DNA of 64,000 nt from CAYOWQ01 sp964407695 (GTDB taxonomy: Bacteria > Planctomycetota > Phycisphaerae > Phycisphaerales > SM1A02). The stretch spans positions 62,001 to 126,000 of the forward strand of contig CAYOWQ010000006.1 in assembly GCA_964407695.1 (NCBI GenBank). The letters run 5' to 3'. Below, in pieces: positions 17,261 through 25,633 of this stretch. A program made the translations under genes and the position numbers. The notes below the pieces were generated by a model, which saw only the letters and a program-made list of their open reading frames with translations, did no database searches and had not been told where the DNA came from. Positions within the stretch are counted from its first letter, which is position 1. Each line of letters opens with the position of its first letter.

Positions 17261-18325
17261 TCACGCAGCCCCTGAGGTTGCATGGGCCGAGAGGTCCCAT
17301 CCATCGACCTTGCCGCGGTCAAGCCGTCCTGCCGCTGCGCCGGCAATCATGGCCGCATTGTCGACACAGAACTCCATCGCGGGCAACCTCAAATCGAGGC
17401 CGCCAAATCGTTCCCCAAGCTCCTGCCGCAGCCGCGAATTTGCGCTCACCCCGCCCCCCACCAGGATGGACCGCACCGGTTGCAGCTCGACCGCACGGCC
17501 AAGTTTGCGCACCAACGCAGCCACAGCGCATCGCTGAAAACTTGCTGCGATATCGGCCCGACGCCTGGGGGTCATCTCCGCAACCTCTCGCCGGAAGTCC
17601 GGCCGATTCGGGGCCGCGGGAACACCTTTGACCGCGTAGAGCACCGCCGTTTTGAGTCCGCTGAAGGAGAAGTTCAAGTTGTCTCGCTCGGGCAGGCCAA
17701 TCGGGAAATCAAAGGCTGAGGCATCGCCGTGGGCTGCGAGGCGATCCACTTCCGGACCGCCGGGATACCCAAGTTCGAGGATTGAGCCGACCTTGTCATA
17801 CGCTTCGCCAACAGCGTCATCGATCGTGCGACCCAGCACCTGCAAATCTCCCGGGGCGTGAATCAGGTAGATCGACGTGTGCCCACCCGATACCACCAGC
17901 CCCATGGCCGGGTAGCTGATTGGCTCGGCATTCAGTAGGCCCGCATGAAGATGCGCCTCAACGTGATCCACTCCGATAATTGGAACCTCAAGAGACCATG
18001 CCAGCGCCTTGGCCGCACTCACCCCGACGAGCAGGCTCCCGATCAGGCCCGGCCGATGCCCCACCGCGACGGCATCGACATCGGCTGCGGCGAGATTCGC
18101 CTCGGAAAGAGCCAGATGAATGACGGGCAGAATGCGCTCGAGATGGGCGCGGCTCGCAATTTCGGGCACGACACCGCGGTATCTTTCATGCAACGAGTGC
18201 TGAGAGGCGACAATATTGCTGAGGACATTGACACCGCTCGCCACAACCGCGGCGGCGGTTTCATCGCAACTTGTCTCGATGCCGAGGATCAGCGGCCCGG
18301 TGCTGGGCTGCGTTTCGTGCCTCAC
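17261..18325 (-). CDS. tsaD: tRNA N6-adenosine threonylcarbamoyltransferase
   Basis: TsaD transfers the threonylcarbamoyl group from TC-AMP to A37 of ANN-decoding tRNAs, working with TsaB and TsaE. The 354 residues are full length. The ASKHA-fold signatures are LILGIETSCDETAAAVV, GVVPEIASRAHLERILPVI, and the metal-binding HVEAHLHAGLL. MGLVVSGGHTSIYLI, DDAVGEAYDKVGSILELGYP, NFSFSGLKTAV and VGGGVSANSRLRQELG complete the pattern. The start ATG overlaps the stop of the upstream S41 protease gene by 4 bp, so the two are coupled. tsaB and tsaE are not in the window. Confidence 0.97.
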   Translation of the reverse strand: MRHETQPSTGPLILGIETSCDETAAAVVASGVNVLSNIVASQHSLHERYRGVVPEIASRAHLERILPVIHLALSEANLAAADVDAVAVGHRPGLIGSLLVGVSAAKALAWSLEVPIIGVDHVEAHLHAGLLNAEPISYPAMGLVVSGGHTSIYLIHAPGDLQVLGRTIDDAVGEAYDKVGSILELGYPGGPEVDRLAAHGDASAFDFPIGLPERDNLNFSFSGLKTAVLYAVKGVPAAPNRPDFRREVAEMTPRRRADIAASFQRCAVAALVRKLGRAVELQPVRSILVGGGVSANSRLRQELGERFGGLDLRLPAMEFCVDNAAMIAGAAAGRLDRGKVDGWDLSAHATSGAA

Positions 18326-19929
18326 GGCCCAATCTTCCGAAGCCTCGCTTCCTCGATGGCCGCTTCGAGTAACGCCTGATCCTCGATGGTGAAGGTTGCG
18401 ATGACATTTCCAGCATCATCGCGCACTTCAACGACGCCATTCTTCAGCTTGGCGCCTTCGGGCAGAACGGGTTCGGGCTTCGGCGCTTCCGGCAAGCCGG
18501 AAAGTTCATCGATTCGGCGCTGGACCGATTCCATCTCGGCCTCCAGTCGCGCGCGATACGCCACCGCCACATCGAGTGATTCACTGAGCGCTGTGGTTGT
18601 GCCGCCTTCCTCACCCACCATCGGCCAGCTCCCATCGCTCTGAAAGGCCTGGATCGCCTTGAGACCTGCAGCGAGTTCCTGATCGCCGATTTCGTTCTCG
18701 ATCCAGACGGGATCGTTCCATCGGCCGTCCGGGGCATCGCCGTCATTGACGACCTCGTACTGGCGACGGCGCTCCATCATGGCGCGATAATTGTCGTTAT
18801 CGACTCGAACGTGGTAGCCGAGGTCCGGATCAACGCCCCAGAGCGCCTTGTGTCCCGAGCGATCAATATTGCGGCCGCTGGGAAGGTAATAGCGTGCGGT
18901 CGTCATCTTCAGCGTGCCCAGATTCTGGCCCACCGTCTGCACCTCCTGCACCGATCCCTTGCCGTAGGTTCGGGTGCCGAGCACCTTGGCGCGGTGATTG
19001 TCCTGCAATGCCCCGGCCACGATTTCGCTGGCAGAGGCACTGGCGCCGTTCACAAGCACCACCATCGGAAAATCGGGCAGCGTTCCCGCTTCCTCGGCGG
19101 ATGCGGTGCGTGATTCACCGTTTCGCCCGCGCACCGACACAATGTCGCCGGAACGCAGAAACAGGTCCGACATCTCGATGGCTGCGTTTAGCGTCCCGCC
19201 GCCGTTGAAGCGGAGATCCAGCACAAGCCCCTTGATGTCTCCCAGACTCTTGAGCGCCTCCACCAGGTTTGGGATCGTGGCGTCGGTGAATTGGGTCACC
19301 CGGATATAGCCGATGTGATGCTCGGGATCGAGCATGAAGTTCCATTCGTCGCCCGTTCGAGTCACTCCCTTGATCGTTCGAGTCACGATCTGCCGTCGTG
19401 TAACCGTGACATCCTGTTCGCGACCGTCGGTGCGACGAAGCTTCAACCTCACGGGAGTGCCAGCCTCACCCATCAGCAGGTCAGCACACTGATCGCTGCT
19501 CAGCCCTTCGGTTGATTTGCTGTCGATTTCCAGCACGGTGTCACCGGAGTGAACCCCCGCCTCGAGAGCCGGCGAATCCTCCAGCGGCGTCACGATCGTG
19601 AGAAAGTTGTTGTGGATCTGGATCTCCGCACCAATGCCGACATAGGAACCCTGCAGAACTTTGGCAAATGCCTGTTCGTCGGATGGCGGCACATACACGG
19701 TGTACGGATCATTGAGTGAGTCCAGCATGCCGTTGATTGCCGCAACCTGAAGCCGGTCTCCATCCGGCTCGTCGACAAAGTCGTTGACCACCCGGTCGTG
19801 GACGAAGACGAGCGGATCGATCCACTTGTATGGATCGTTCTTCAGCGAGGCGTATGCAAGCGGGACCAGGGCGCTGAACACCGCACCGAGGAGGAGTCCG
19901 GAGACGACGGGTCTGGTTGAGAATTGCAT
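18322..19929 (-). CDS. S41 family C-terminal processing protease (CtpA/Prc-like)
   Basis: A periplasmic serine protease of 535 residues from the ATG at 19929 (MQFSTRPVVSGLLLGAVFSA), giving a membrane-anchoring or signal segment right at the N-terminus. The open frame reaches 20025, but that extension would put 32 polar residues before the leader. Domain order is an N-terminal helical part with a DPYTVYVPPSDEQAF segment, a PDZ domain (SYVGIGAEIQIHNNFLTIVT to VLEIDSKSTEG), then the S41 catalytic core. The core has GLVLDLRFNGGGTLN, the Ser in VNGASASASEIVAGAL, and the Lys in TRTYGKGSVQEVQ. A ~100-residue Glu-rich coiled tail follows. It is coupled to tsaD. Confidence 0.92.
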   Translation of the reverse strand: MQFSTRPVVSGLLLGAVFSALVPLAYASLKNDPYKWIDPLVFVHDRVVNDFVDEPDGDRLQVAAINGMLDSLNDPYTVYVPPSDEQAFAKVLQGSYVGIGAEIQIHNNFLTIVTPLEDSPALEAGVHSGDTVLEIDSKSTEGLSSDQCADLLMGEAGTPVRLKLRRTDGREQDVTVTRRQIVTRTIKGVTRTGDEWNFMLDPEHHIGYIRVTQFTDATIPNLVEALKSLGDIKGLVLDLRFNGGGTLNAAIEMSDLFLRSGDIVSVRGRNGESRTASAEEAGTLPDFPMVVLVNGASASASEIVAGALQDNHRAKVLGTRTYGKGSVQEVQTVGQNLGTLKMTTARYYLPSGRNIDRSGHKALWGVDPDLGYHVRVDNDNYRAMMERRRQYEVVNDGDAPDGRWNDPVWIENEIGDQELAAGLKAIQAFQSDGSWPMVGEEGGTTTALSESLDVAVAYRARLEAEMESVQRRIDELSGLPEAPKPEPVLPEGAKLKNGVVEVRDDAGNVIATFTIEDQALLEAAIEEARLRKIGP

Positions 19930-20064
19930 GGGCGGATAAACCGGGAGTGATGGTGTAGTCAGGATGGTAGACGCCGCAGCGACGCCGCTCCGTCCAACGT
20001 GCGAAGGCGCTGTTTCATGCCCCAACGGGTAACCGGTTGCCCTGATGAGCCGGCGTTGGGCGAT

Positions 20065-21642
20065 CTAGTCCCCGAATTGTTCCCAGGTTGACAGCAGCAG
20101 TCCCAAGTCAGCCCCGCCGACGATTCCATCGCCGTTCAGGTCTGCGGCTTGGTCATCAGTGCCCCAGGCCGCCAACATCAGGCCAAGGTCAGCGCCGTCA
20201 ACCACACCGCTCACATCGATATCCCCGATCAGCACCAGAGACTGAACGGCACCATCGATCGCCTTCGACGCATTCAGACGCCCGAAACCGGTCAACTCAT
20301 CGAAGCCGGGGATCTCCACGTCGTCGAGCGAATTCATCAACAGGGTTCGCACCTGATCCCGGGTCAGGCTCGGGTTGATTCCCATGATCAGGCTTGCGCA
20401 CCCGCTGACATGCGGCGCCGCAAACGATGTGCCTGACTTATAGGCATAGCCTGCCATGCCGGTGCATGAATAGATGTCTGCGCCCGGAGCGGCCATGTCC
20501 ACCTGGGGCCCCGGATTTGATCCGCTCCACTTCTTGTCTGTATTCGTGGTCGCGGCCACCGCGATGCAGGAATTCCACTTCGCCGGATATGCAACCTGCG
20601 CGTTGTTATTGCCCGACGCGGCCACCATGACGATGCCGGCATCCGCCGCAGCCGTGACGGCGTCCTTGAGAATCGAAGAACCCGTGTAGTACTGCAGGCT
20701 CATGTTGATCAGCCGCACATCGGCGTTGATGGCGAAAATCAGGCCATCCGCAACCGACGTTTCCGTCCCGCTGCAACTATCCACCACTTTGATCGGCAGG
20801 ATCAACGCATTCCAGTTCATGCCGGCAATTCCGACCAGGTTGTTTCCGGTTGCGGCCGCGATACCTGCGACATGTGTGCCATGGCTTCCGCAAACTGCGC
20901 CCCATTCGGGGATCCCGTCGATTGCATTCCAACCCGGAAGGATTCGCCCGGCCAGTTCTACGTGGTTGTCGATCCCGGCGTCGAGACACGCGATAACGAC
21001 TGGCTGGCCCGTGACGTTCGACCAGGTCTCGGGTGCATCGACATCCGCGTCAGGGACGCCCATCGATCCCTGCACCAACTGGCCTGTATTGTTCATGCCA
21101 TATTGTTTGCCGAAGTCCGCGTCGTTCGGAACACCGGCCGTGCCCCCGAGAGGTTCGACCTCGGCGGTTTCGATCAAGTTCGCGAACTCCAGCCCGCGCA
21201 AGATTTTCATCGCGTTCAAGGCATCGCTACCTCGGGAGGTCTTCGGCAACACCACGCGCACATATCGATCCAGCCGATGTCGTGACGCCAGCGCGGCGTC
21301 CCTGGGAAGGCTTCGAAGCGCCGGCTCCAATCGGACAGTCCTGATTGACGCCAAGGCGCCCTGCAACGCCGTTTCATCCGCCTCTGGACGATTCGGAAGA
21401 GAACTTGCCCGCAGAATCGCCGGTCGGCCGTCGCGCAACCGCGTGGTGTATGTCTCGGGCGAAAGGCGCACAATCACTGAATCCGACCGAAACCCGTCCG
21501 CCTGATCCAGCCGCGTCATGGGATCGTCGTCTTCGTCAGGTGCGATCTCCGCACCTGAGACGTTTGCCGCATGCAGGCACACTGCAATCGCGCTGGCGAC
21601 GATCATCTCCCGTAACATGGAAACCAAGGATAACACAGGCAT
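20065..21642 (-). CDS. Secreted subtilisin-like S8 serine protease with C-terminal dockerin-like repeats
   Basis: The protein has 525 residues from the ATG at 21642, chosen because AGGAGG precedes it by 9 nt and a leader peptide follows (MIVASAIAVCLHAANVSGAE). The frame is open further upstream but crosses the metK leader. An inhibitor-like propeptide precedes the catalytic domain. The triad is clear: Asp in IACLDAGIDNHVELAG, His in SHGTHVAGIAAATGNN, Ser in KSGTSFAAPHVSGCASL, with the oxyanion Asn in VAASGNNNAQVAYPA. The last ~50 residues are two dockerin-type repeats (SGVVDGADLGLMLAAW and ADLNGDGIVGGADLGLLLST). It probably acts outside the cell or at its surface, and is divergent from metK. 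Confidence 0.92.
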   Translation of the reverse strand: MPVLSLVSMLREMIVASAIAVCLHAANVSGAEIAPDEDDDPMTRLDQADGFRSDSVIVRLSPETYTTRLRDGRPAILRASSLPNRPEADETALQGALASIRTVRLEPALRSLPRDAALASRHRLDRYVRVVLPKTSRGSDALNAMKILRGLEFANLIETAEVEPLGGTAGVPNDADFGKQYGMNNTGQLVQGSMGVPDADVDAPETWSNVTGQPVVIACLDAGIDNHVELAGRILPGWNAIDGIPEWGAVCGSHGTHVAGIAAATGNNLVGIAGMNWNALILPIKVVDSCSGTETSVADGLIFAINADVRLINMSLQYYTGSSILKDAVTAAADAGIVMVAASGNNNAQVAYPAKWNSCIAVAATTNTDKKWSGSNPGPQVDMAAPGADIYSCTGMAGYAYKSGTSFAAPHVSGCASLIMGINPSLTRDQVRTLLMNSLDDVEIPGFDELTGFGRLNASKAIDGAVQSLVLIGDIDVSGVVDGADLGLMLAAWGTDDQAADLNGDGIVGGADLGLLLSTWEQFGD

Positions 21643-21691
21643 CGGGCGGTTCCTCCTGATTTTCCGCCCAGAGGCCTTATTTGTCTCGGCG

Positions 21692-21743
21692 GTAGTGTAC
21701 AAGGAAGGCATCTTGTCGGAACATACTGACGTCGGTACACTAC
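21692..21743. promoter_or_regulatory. Perfect 9-bp inverted repeat, 34-nt spacer, in the metK leader
   Basis: GTAGTGTAC at 21692-21700 is the exact reverse complement of GTACACTAC at 21735-21743. As RNA it would form a stem closing a 34-nt loop about 65 nt before the metK start. As DNA it could be a two-site operator between the divergent subtilase and metK genes. It does not match any SAM or SAH riboswitch consensus that I know well enough to compare by eye. Confidence 0.5.
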
Positions 21744-21751
21744 TTGATTCG

Positions 21752-21773
21752 TTCATCCGGATTTTCGGATGAA
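21752..21773 (+). promoter_or_regulatory. Second perfect hairpin in the metK leader
   Basis: TTCATCCG and CGGATGAA form an 8-bp perfect stem with a 6-nt GATTTT loop, only 8 nt after the 9-bp inverted repeat. It ends 34 nt before the metK ATG and is not followed by a T-run, so it is not a classical terminator. With the preceding repeat it gives the metK leader two consecutive helices. Confidence 0.45.
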
Positions 21774-21807
21774 GTAACCTCCATGGCAAGAGCTGAAGGG
21801 ATCGCAC

Positions 21808-22992
21808 ATGTCCAACCGCCGCTATTTGTTCACATCGGAATCCGTGTCGATGGGCCACCCCGACAAGGTGGCGGATCAGATATCGGACGCAATTCTGGAT
21901 GCCATGCTGTCCCAGGACCCGCACTCCCGGGTCGCCTGCGAAACGATGGTGTCGACGGGCATGGCGGTCGTTGCCGGCGAAGTCACCACCAAGGCCTATG
22001 TTGAGATTCCCGACGTCGTTCGCGAAGTCATCAAGGAAATTGGCTATGTCAGCGGCGACATGGCCTTCGACTACGAGTCATGCGCGGTATTGACGTCGAT
22101 CAAGAAACAATCCCCCGACATTGCCATGGGTGTTGACCGCGAGGGTGCCGGCGATCAGGGAATGATGTTCGGCTTTGCCTGCCGCGAATCGCCGGAATTG
22201 ATGCCGCTGCCGATTCAACTGGCCCACCGCCTGGTGGAGCGGCAGGCGCAGATTCGGCGAGACAACGTGATTCCCGGACTTCGTCCCGATGCCAAAAGCC
22301 AGGTGACGGTGGAATACGAAGGCCAAAAACCTGTCCGTATTGAAACCCTCGTGCTTTCGACCCAACACGACAAGTCATGGAATGAACGGCAGTCCGAGCT
22401 CAAGGACCATGTGGTCAAGCACATCTTCAAACCCATCCTCGGTGAGTGGTGGAATGACAAGATCAAGCTCCACGTCAATCCCACCGGGCGATTCGAGATT
22501 GGCGGGCCACATGGCGATTGCGGATTGACGGGTCGCAAGATCATTGTCGATACCTATGGCGGCCGCGGGCGCCATGGCGGCGGCGCGTTCAGCGGCAAGG
22601 ATCCGACCAAGGTCGATCGATCCGCTGCGTACATGGCTCGATACATCGCCAAGAATGTCGTCGCGGCGGAGTTGGCTGACATCTGCGAGGTTCAACTTTC
22701 CTATGCCATCGGAGTGGCCGAACCGACCAGTGTTCATGTTTCGACCGAGGGTACGGCTCGGATCTCGGAGGAGAGGATTGCCCACATCATCCGCGACCAT
22801 TTCAAACTGACCCCGCGAGGAATTATCGAATCGCTCGACCTGCGACGACCGATCTATCGCGAGACGGCTCGACATGGACATTTCGGTCGCAACCAGCCGA
22901 CGTTTACCTGGGAACGAACAGATAAGGCGGCGGCGATGAAGTCAGCGGCGATGTCAAGCCCGACCTCGGCCGCAATGCCGGTCCACGCCTAA
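21808..22992 (+). CDS. metK: S-adenosylmethionine synthetase
   Basis: MetK makes S-adenosylmethionine from ATP and methionine. The length of 394 residues is normal. Signature motifs are FTSESVSMGHPDKVADQISD, REGAGDQGMMFGFAC (the GAGDQG hexapeptide), LHVNPTGRFEIGGPHGDCG and GGRGRHGGGAFSGKDPTKVD (glycine-rich loop). The tail after FTWERTD, rich in Ala/Ser/Met, is likely unstructured. The start ATG at 21808 has AAGGGA 7 nt upstream. The 165-bp region shared with the divergent subtilase gene holds two inverted repeats that could regulate it. A cyclophilin gene follows 19 bp downstream and may be co-transcribed. Confidence 0.97.
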   Translation: MSNRRYLFTSESVSMGHPDKVADQISDAILDAMLSQDPHSRVACETMVSTGMAVVAGEVTTKAYVEIPDVVREVIKEIGYVSGDMAFDYESCAVLTSIKKQSPDIAMGVDREGAGDQGMMFGFACRESPELMPLPIQLAHRLVERQAQIRRDNVIPGLRPDAKSQVTVEYEGQKPVRIETLVLSTQHDKSWNERQSELKDHVVKHIFKPILGEWWNDKIKLHVNPTGRFEIGGPHGDCGLTGRKIIVDTYGGRGRHGGGAFSGKDPTKVDRSAAYMARYIAKNVVAAELADICEVQLSYAIGVAEPTSVHVSTEGTARISEERIAHIIRDHFKLTPRGIIESLDLRRPIYRETARHGHFGRNQPTFTWERTDKAAAMKSAAMSSPTSAAMPVHA

Positions 22993-23011
22993 TCATGAAG
23001 GAGTTGTCCCG

Positions 23012-23761
23012 ATGCCTGCTCGAATCCTGATGTTGATGGCCCTGGTGCTGGTCGGCGGTCTGCTCGGTGCGCAGGCAGCCAATCCCGGTGCTCGAAGCAA
23101 GCCCAAGGAACCGACGCAGCCGCCGAAAGCCTCCGACACGCTGAAGTACGTGAAGGTCGAGACGTCGATGGGAGATTTCATTCTCGAATTGAATGAGACC
23201 CGGGCTCCGATCACGGTCAGGAATTTTCTCTCCTACGTGGATAAGGGGTTCTACAACGGCACGATCTTTCATCGCGTGGAGCACAATTTCGTGATTCAGG
23301 GCGGCGGGTACACCCCGGACATGAAGCTGAAGCCCACGGAGAAGCCGATCAAGAACGAGGGAAACAACGGACTTCGCAACATGAAGTATGCCGTGTCGAT
23401 GGCCCGAACATCCGCCCTGGATTCGGCGACGGCGCAGTTCTTCATTAATATGCGTTGGAATACGAGCCTGGACGCCGACGGGTCTGTCGGGCCCTACGCC
23501 GTCTTTGGACGGGTCATTCGCGGCCAGGATGTCATCGATTCCATGAACGAAGTCCGGGTCATGAATCGCGATGGCGCGGTGACGTTCCCCGCCAAGACGA
23601 TCGAAATCAAGAAGGCCTCCAGAATCTCCGCCGACGAAGTCCCGGCCGAGAACGCTGAAGCCGAGGGTCAGGAGCCGGCCGGGGCGGCGACGTCGCCTTC
23701 CGAACAGCCCGCGCCGCCTGCCCGGAATGAACCGAAGCCTCCACCGGGCGGTCCAAAGTAA
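23012..23761 (+). CDS. Secreted peptidyl-prolyl cis-trans isomerase, cyclophilin type
   Basis: The protein has 249 residues with a signal peptide (MPARILMLMALVLVGGLLGA). The cyclophilin core covers about residues 48-195. It includes VKVETSMGDFILELNETRAP, NFLSYVDKGFYNGTIFHRV (the catalytic Arg region), NFVIQGGGYTP, ALDSATAQFFINMRWN and AVFGRVIRGQDVIDSM. This is the small bacterial PpiA/PpiB-like form, acting in the periplasm or outer layers to speed proline isomerisation. The last ~50 residues are a Pro/Ala/Glu-rich, probably disordered tail. It is 19 bp downstream of metK and convergent with the GGDEF/EAL gene, leaving 2 bp between the stops. Confidence 0.92.
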   Translation: MPARILMLMALVLVGGLLGAQAANPGARSKPKEPTQPPKASDTLKYVKVETSMGDFILELNETRAPITVRNFLSYVDKGFYNGTIFHRVEHNFVIQGGGYTPDMKLKPTEKPIKNEGNNGLRNMKYAVSMARTSALDSATAQFFINMRWNTSLDADGSVGPYAVFGRVIRGQDVIDSMNEVRVMNRDGAVTFPAKTIEIKKASRISADEVPAENAEAEGQEPAGAATSPSEQPAPPARNEPKPPPGGPK

Positions 23762-23763
23762 GT

Positions 23764-25479
23764 TTATGCCGATTGAGCCAGCGGGGCGGATCCCATGAGC
23801 CAGCGCTCGGCGTCTGCAACGCTCAATGGTTTGGCGAAGTAGTACCCTTGTCCATGGTTACACTCGAGCGCCTGAAGCTCGGCGACCTGCTCGGCGGTTT
23901 CGATGCCCTCGGCGACAACCTCCAGTTGGAGATTGTGGGCCAGCGCGACGACGGCATGAATCGTTGCGGCGAATTCCCGTGAATCCTGCAGGTTATCGAT
24001 GAATGACTTGTCGAGCTTCAGTCCGTTCAGCGGGAACCGGTGAAGCGATGCAAGCGATGAATAGCCTGTTCCAAAGTCGTCCATGTGCAGGAGATACCCC
24101 GCCTCGCGCAAGGCTTCGAGGACAGGAACCACAGCTCGTCCATCCTCCACGATGGTGCTTTCCGTAATTTCGAGCTTCACAAAATTCTTCGGGATGTCGG
24201 CCAGTTCAAATGCGGTCGCAACCGTCTCAAGGAAGTGCGGCATCAGAAGCTGCCTCTTGGACACGTTGACTGCGATGGTGATGGGGTACCGGTCGCCACC
24301 AAATCGCCGGTTCCAGTCGCGAGACATCCGGCATGCTTCCTGAAGTACCCACGACCCGATCGGAACGATGAGGCCGGACTGTTCGGCAATCGGGATGAAC
24401 TCTCCAGGAGAAATGAGGCCGTGGGTCGGGTGATTCCAGCGAATCAACGCCTCAAAGCTGCCGATTCGGCCATCCGTCAGCGACACGATCGGCTGGAAAT
24501 GCAGACCGAGCTCCCGTTGGTCGATCGCGCATCGAAGTGAGCGCTCGAGGTCCACGCGGCGACGAAGTTGTTCTCGATGCTGTTCGGAGAAGAGAACGCA
24601 CGCTCCGCCGCCGGCGTCCTTTGCGGAATGCATGGCGATATCTGCCTCACGAATCATGTTCTCGGCATCGTCATTCCCTCGTTCGATGCGAATACCCACG
24701 GAAGCCTGCTGACGGATTTCGATACCCTCAATCACCAGCGGCTGAGCGATCGAATCCAGCAATCGTTCACCGAGCAGGCGAAGCGTGGAGGCTGACCGGA
24801 TACCCGACACCGCAATGGAGAATTCGTCGGGACCGGTGCGCGCGACCATATCATGCCGACCGCGGATGCATTGAGAAATCCTGCGGGAGATGATCGCCAG
24901 AAGTTGATCTCCAACATGGGTTCCGGCCGCGTTATTGATCGGACTGAACCCGTCGAGATTGATGACCAGAACGGCGAGGTCCGATTGGCCCTTGCCCTCT
25001 AGACCTTCTCGGAGTTGTGACAGGAGGCGGGCCCGGGTGGGAAGCTCCGTAAGCGGGTCGACATTGATGTTGTTCTCTAGAATTCTGTTTAATGCGGCGT
25101 TCTCAAGCACGAGACGCACAGCCCGCCGCACCTGGGCGTCGAACCATGGCGCCGCCAACACCTGGTCAACATCGGCCCCGAGCCCGTCATCTCCCAGCAT
25201 TTTGGCAGCCTCATCGGCAAGGGCAATGATTCTCGAATCACGCGTTCCTGCGTGACCTCGAATCGTCCTGACCGCATCATGAACCGACGCCGTCTTGCTG
25301 AATGTGCCCACGATGACAAGATCGGCGCATCCGTGAATGCCTCCCCGCAACGCCTCGTCGAGGCTCGATCCCACGAGGCACTTGACCGAGAGTGGCTCCA
25401 ATGCGTGGAGGGCCTGTTTCCGAGTGGCTGCGTCTGAGTCAACAACGACGACGGTTCGGTCTCGGTACACAGGAATCAC
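23764..25479 (-). CDS. Degenerate receiver - degenerate GGDEF - EAL protein (likely c-di-GMP phosphodiesterase)
   Basis: This is a 571-residue cytoplasmic protein. Residues ~8-125 look like a receiver domain (TVVVVDSDAATRKQALHALE), but the phospho-Asp position reads ADLVIVGTF, so it is a pseudo-receiver. The GGDEF domain (DPLTELPTRARLLSQL, VINLDGFSPINNAAGTHVGD) has TGPDEF in place of GGDEF and is probably inactive as a cyclase. The EAL domain keeps its signature and catalytic motifs: IGSFEALIRW, VNVSKRQL, LEITESTI, MDDFGTGYSSLASL, LKLDKSFI and VVAEGIETAEQ. It is therefore best read as an active c-di-GMP phosphodiesterase. It starts 154 bp upstream of the stop of the hybrid kinase gene on the same strand. 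Confidence 0.9.
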   Translation of the reverse strand: MIPVYRDRTVVVVDSDAATRKQALHALEPLSVKCLVGSSLDEALRGGIHGCADLVIVGTFSKTASVHDAVRTIRGHAGTRDSRIIALADEAAKMLGDDGLGADVDQVLAAPWFDAQVRRAVRLVLENAALNRILENNINVDPLTELPTRARLLSQLREGLEGKGQSDLAVLVINLDGFSPINNAAGTHVGDQLLAIISRRISQCIRGRHDMVARTGPDEFSIAVSGIRSASTLRLLGERLLDSIAQPLVIEGIEIRQQASVGIRIERGNDDAENMIREADIAMHSAKDAGGGACVLFSEQHREQLRRRVDLERSLRCAIDQRELGLHFQPIVSLTDGRIGSFEALIRWNHPTHGLISPGEFIPIAEQSGLIVPIGSWVLQEACRMSRDWNRRFGGDRYPITIAVNVSKRQLLMPHFLETVATAFELADIPKNFVKLEITESTIVEDGRAVVPVLEALREAGYLLHMDDFGTGYSSLASLHRFPLNGLKLDKSFIDNLQDSREFAATIHAVVALAHNLQLEVVAEGIETAEQVAELQALECNHGQGYYFAKPLSVADAERWLMGSAPLAQSA

Positions 25480-25633
25480 TCGCCGCGGACGTCATGGGCC
25501 GCACCGCGTCGGACAACGGCCCGATCGCATCGTTTTCATCGGCCATCGGGCCGGATGCCTGTCGACACGGGTTCGGGATTGAATGAACCTGGACGGAGTA
25601 TTCCTTCCAGGAGGTTGGGCGCAGAGCCCGATA

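Noticed and set aside
21643..21807. Known SAM or SAH riboswitch upstream of metK
   Set aside because: No recognisable consensus of the SAM-I, SAM-II or SAH classes was seen; only the two inverted repeats are supported.
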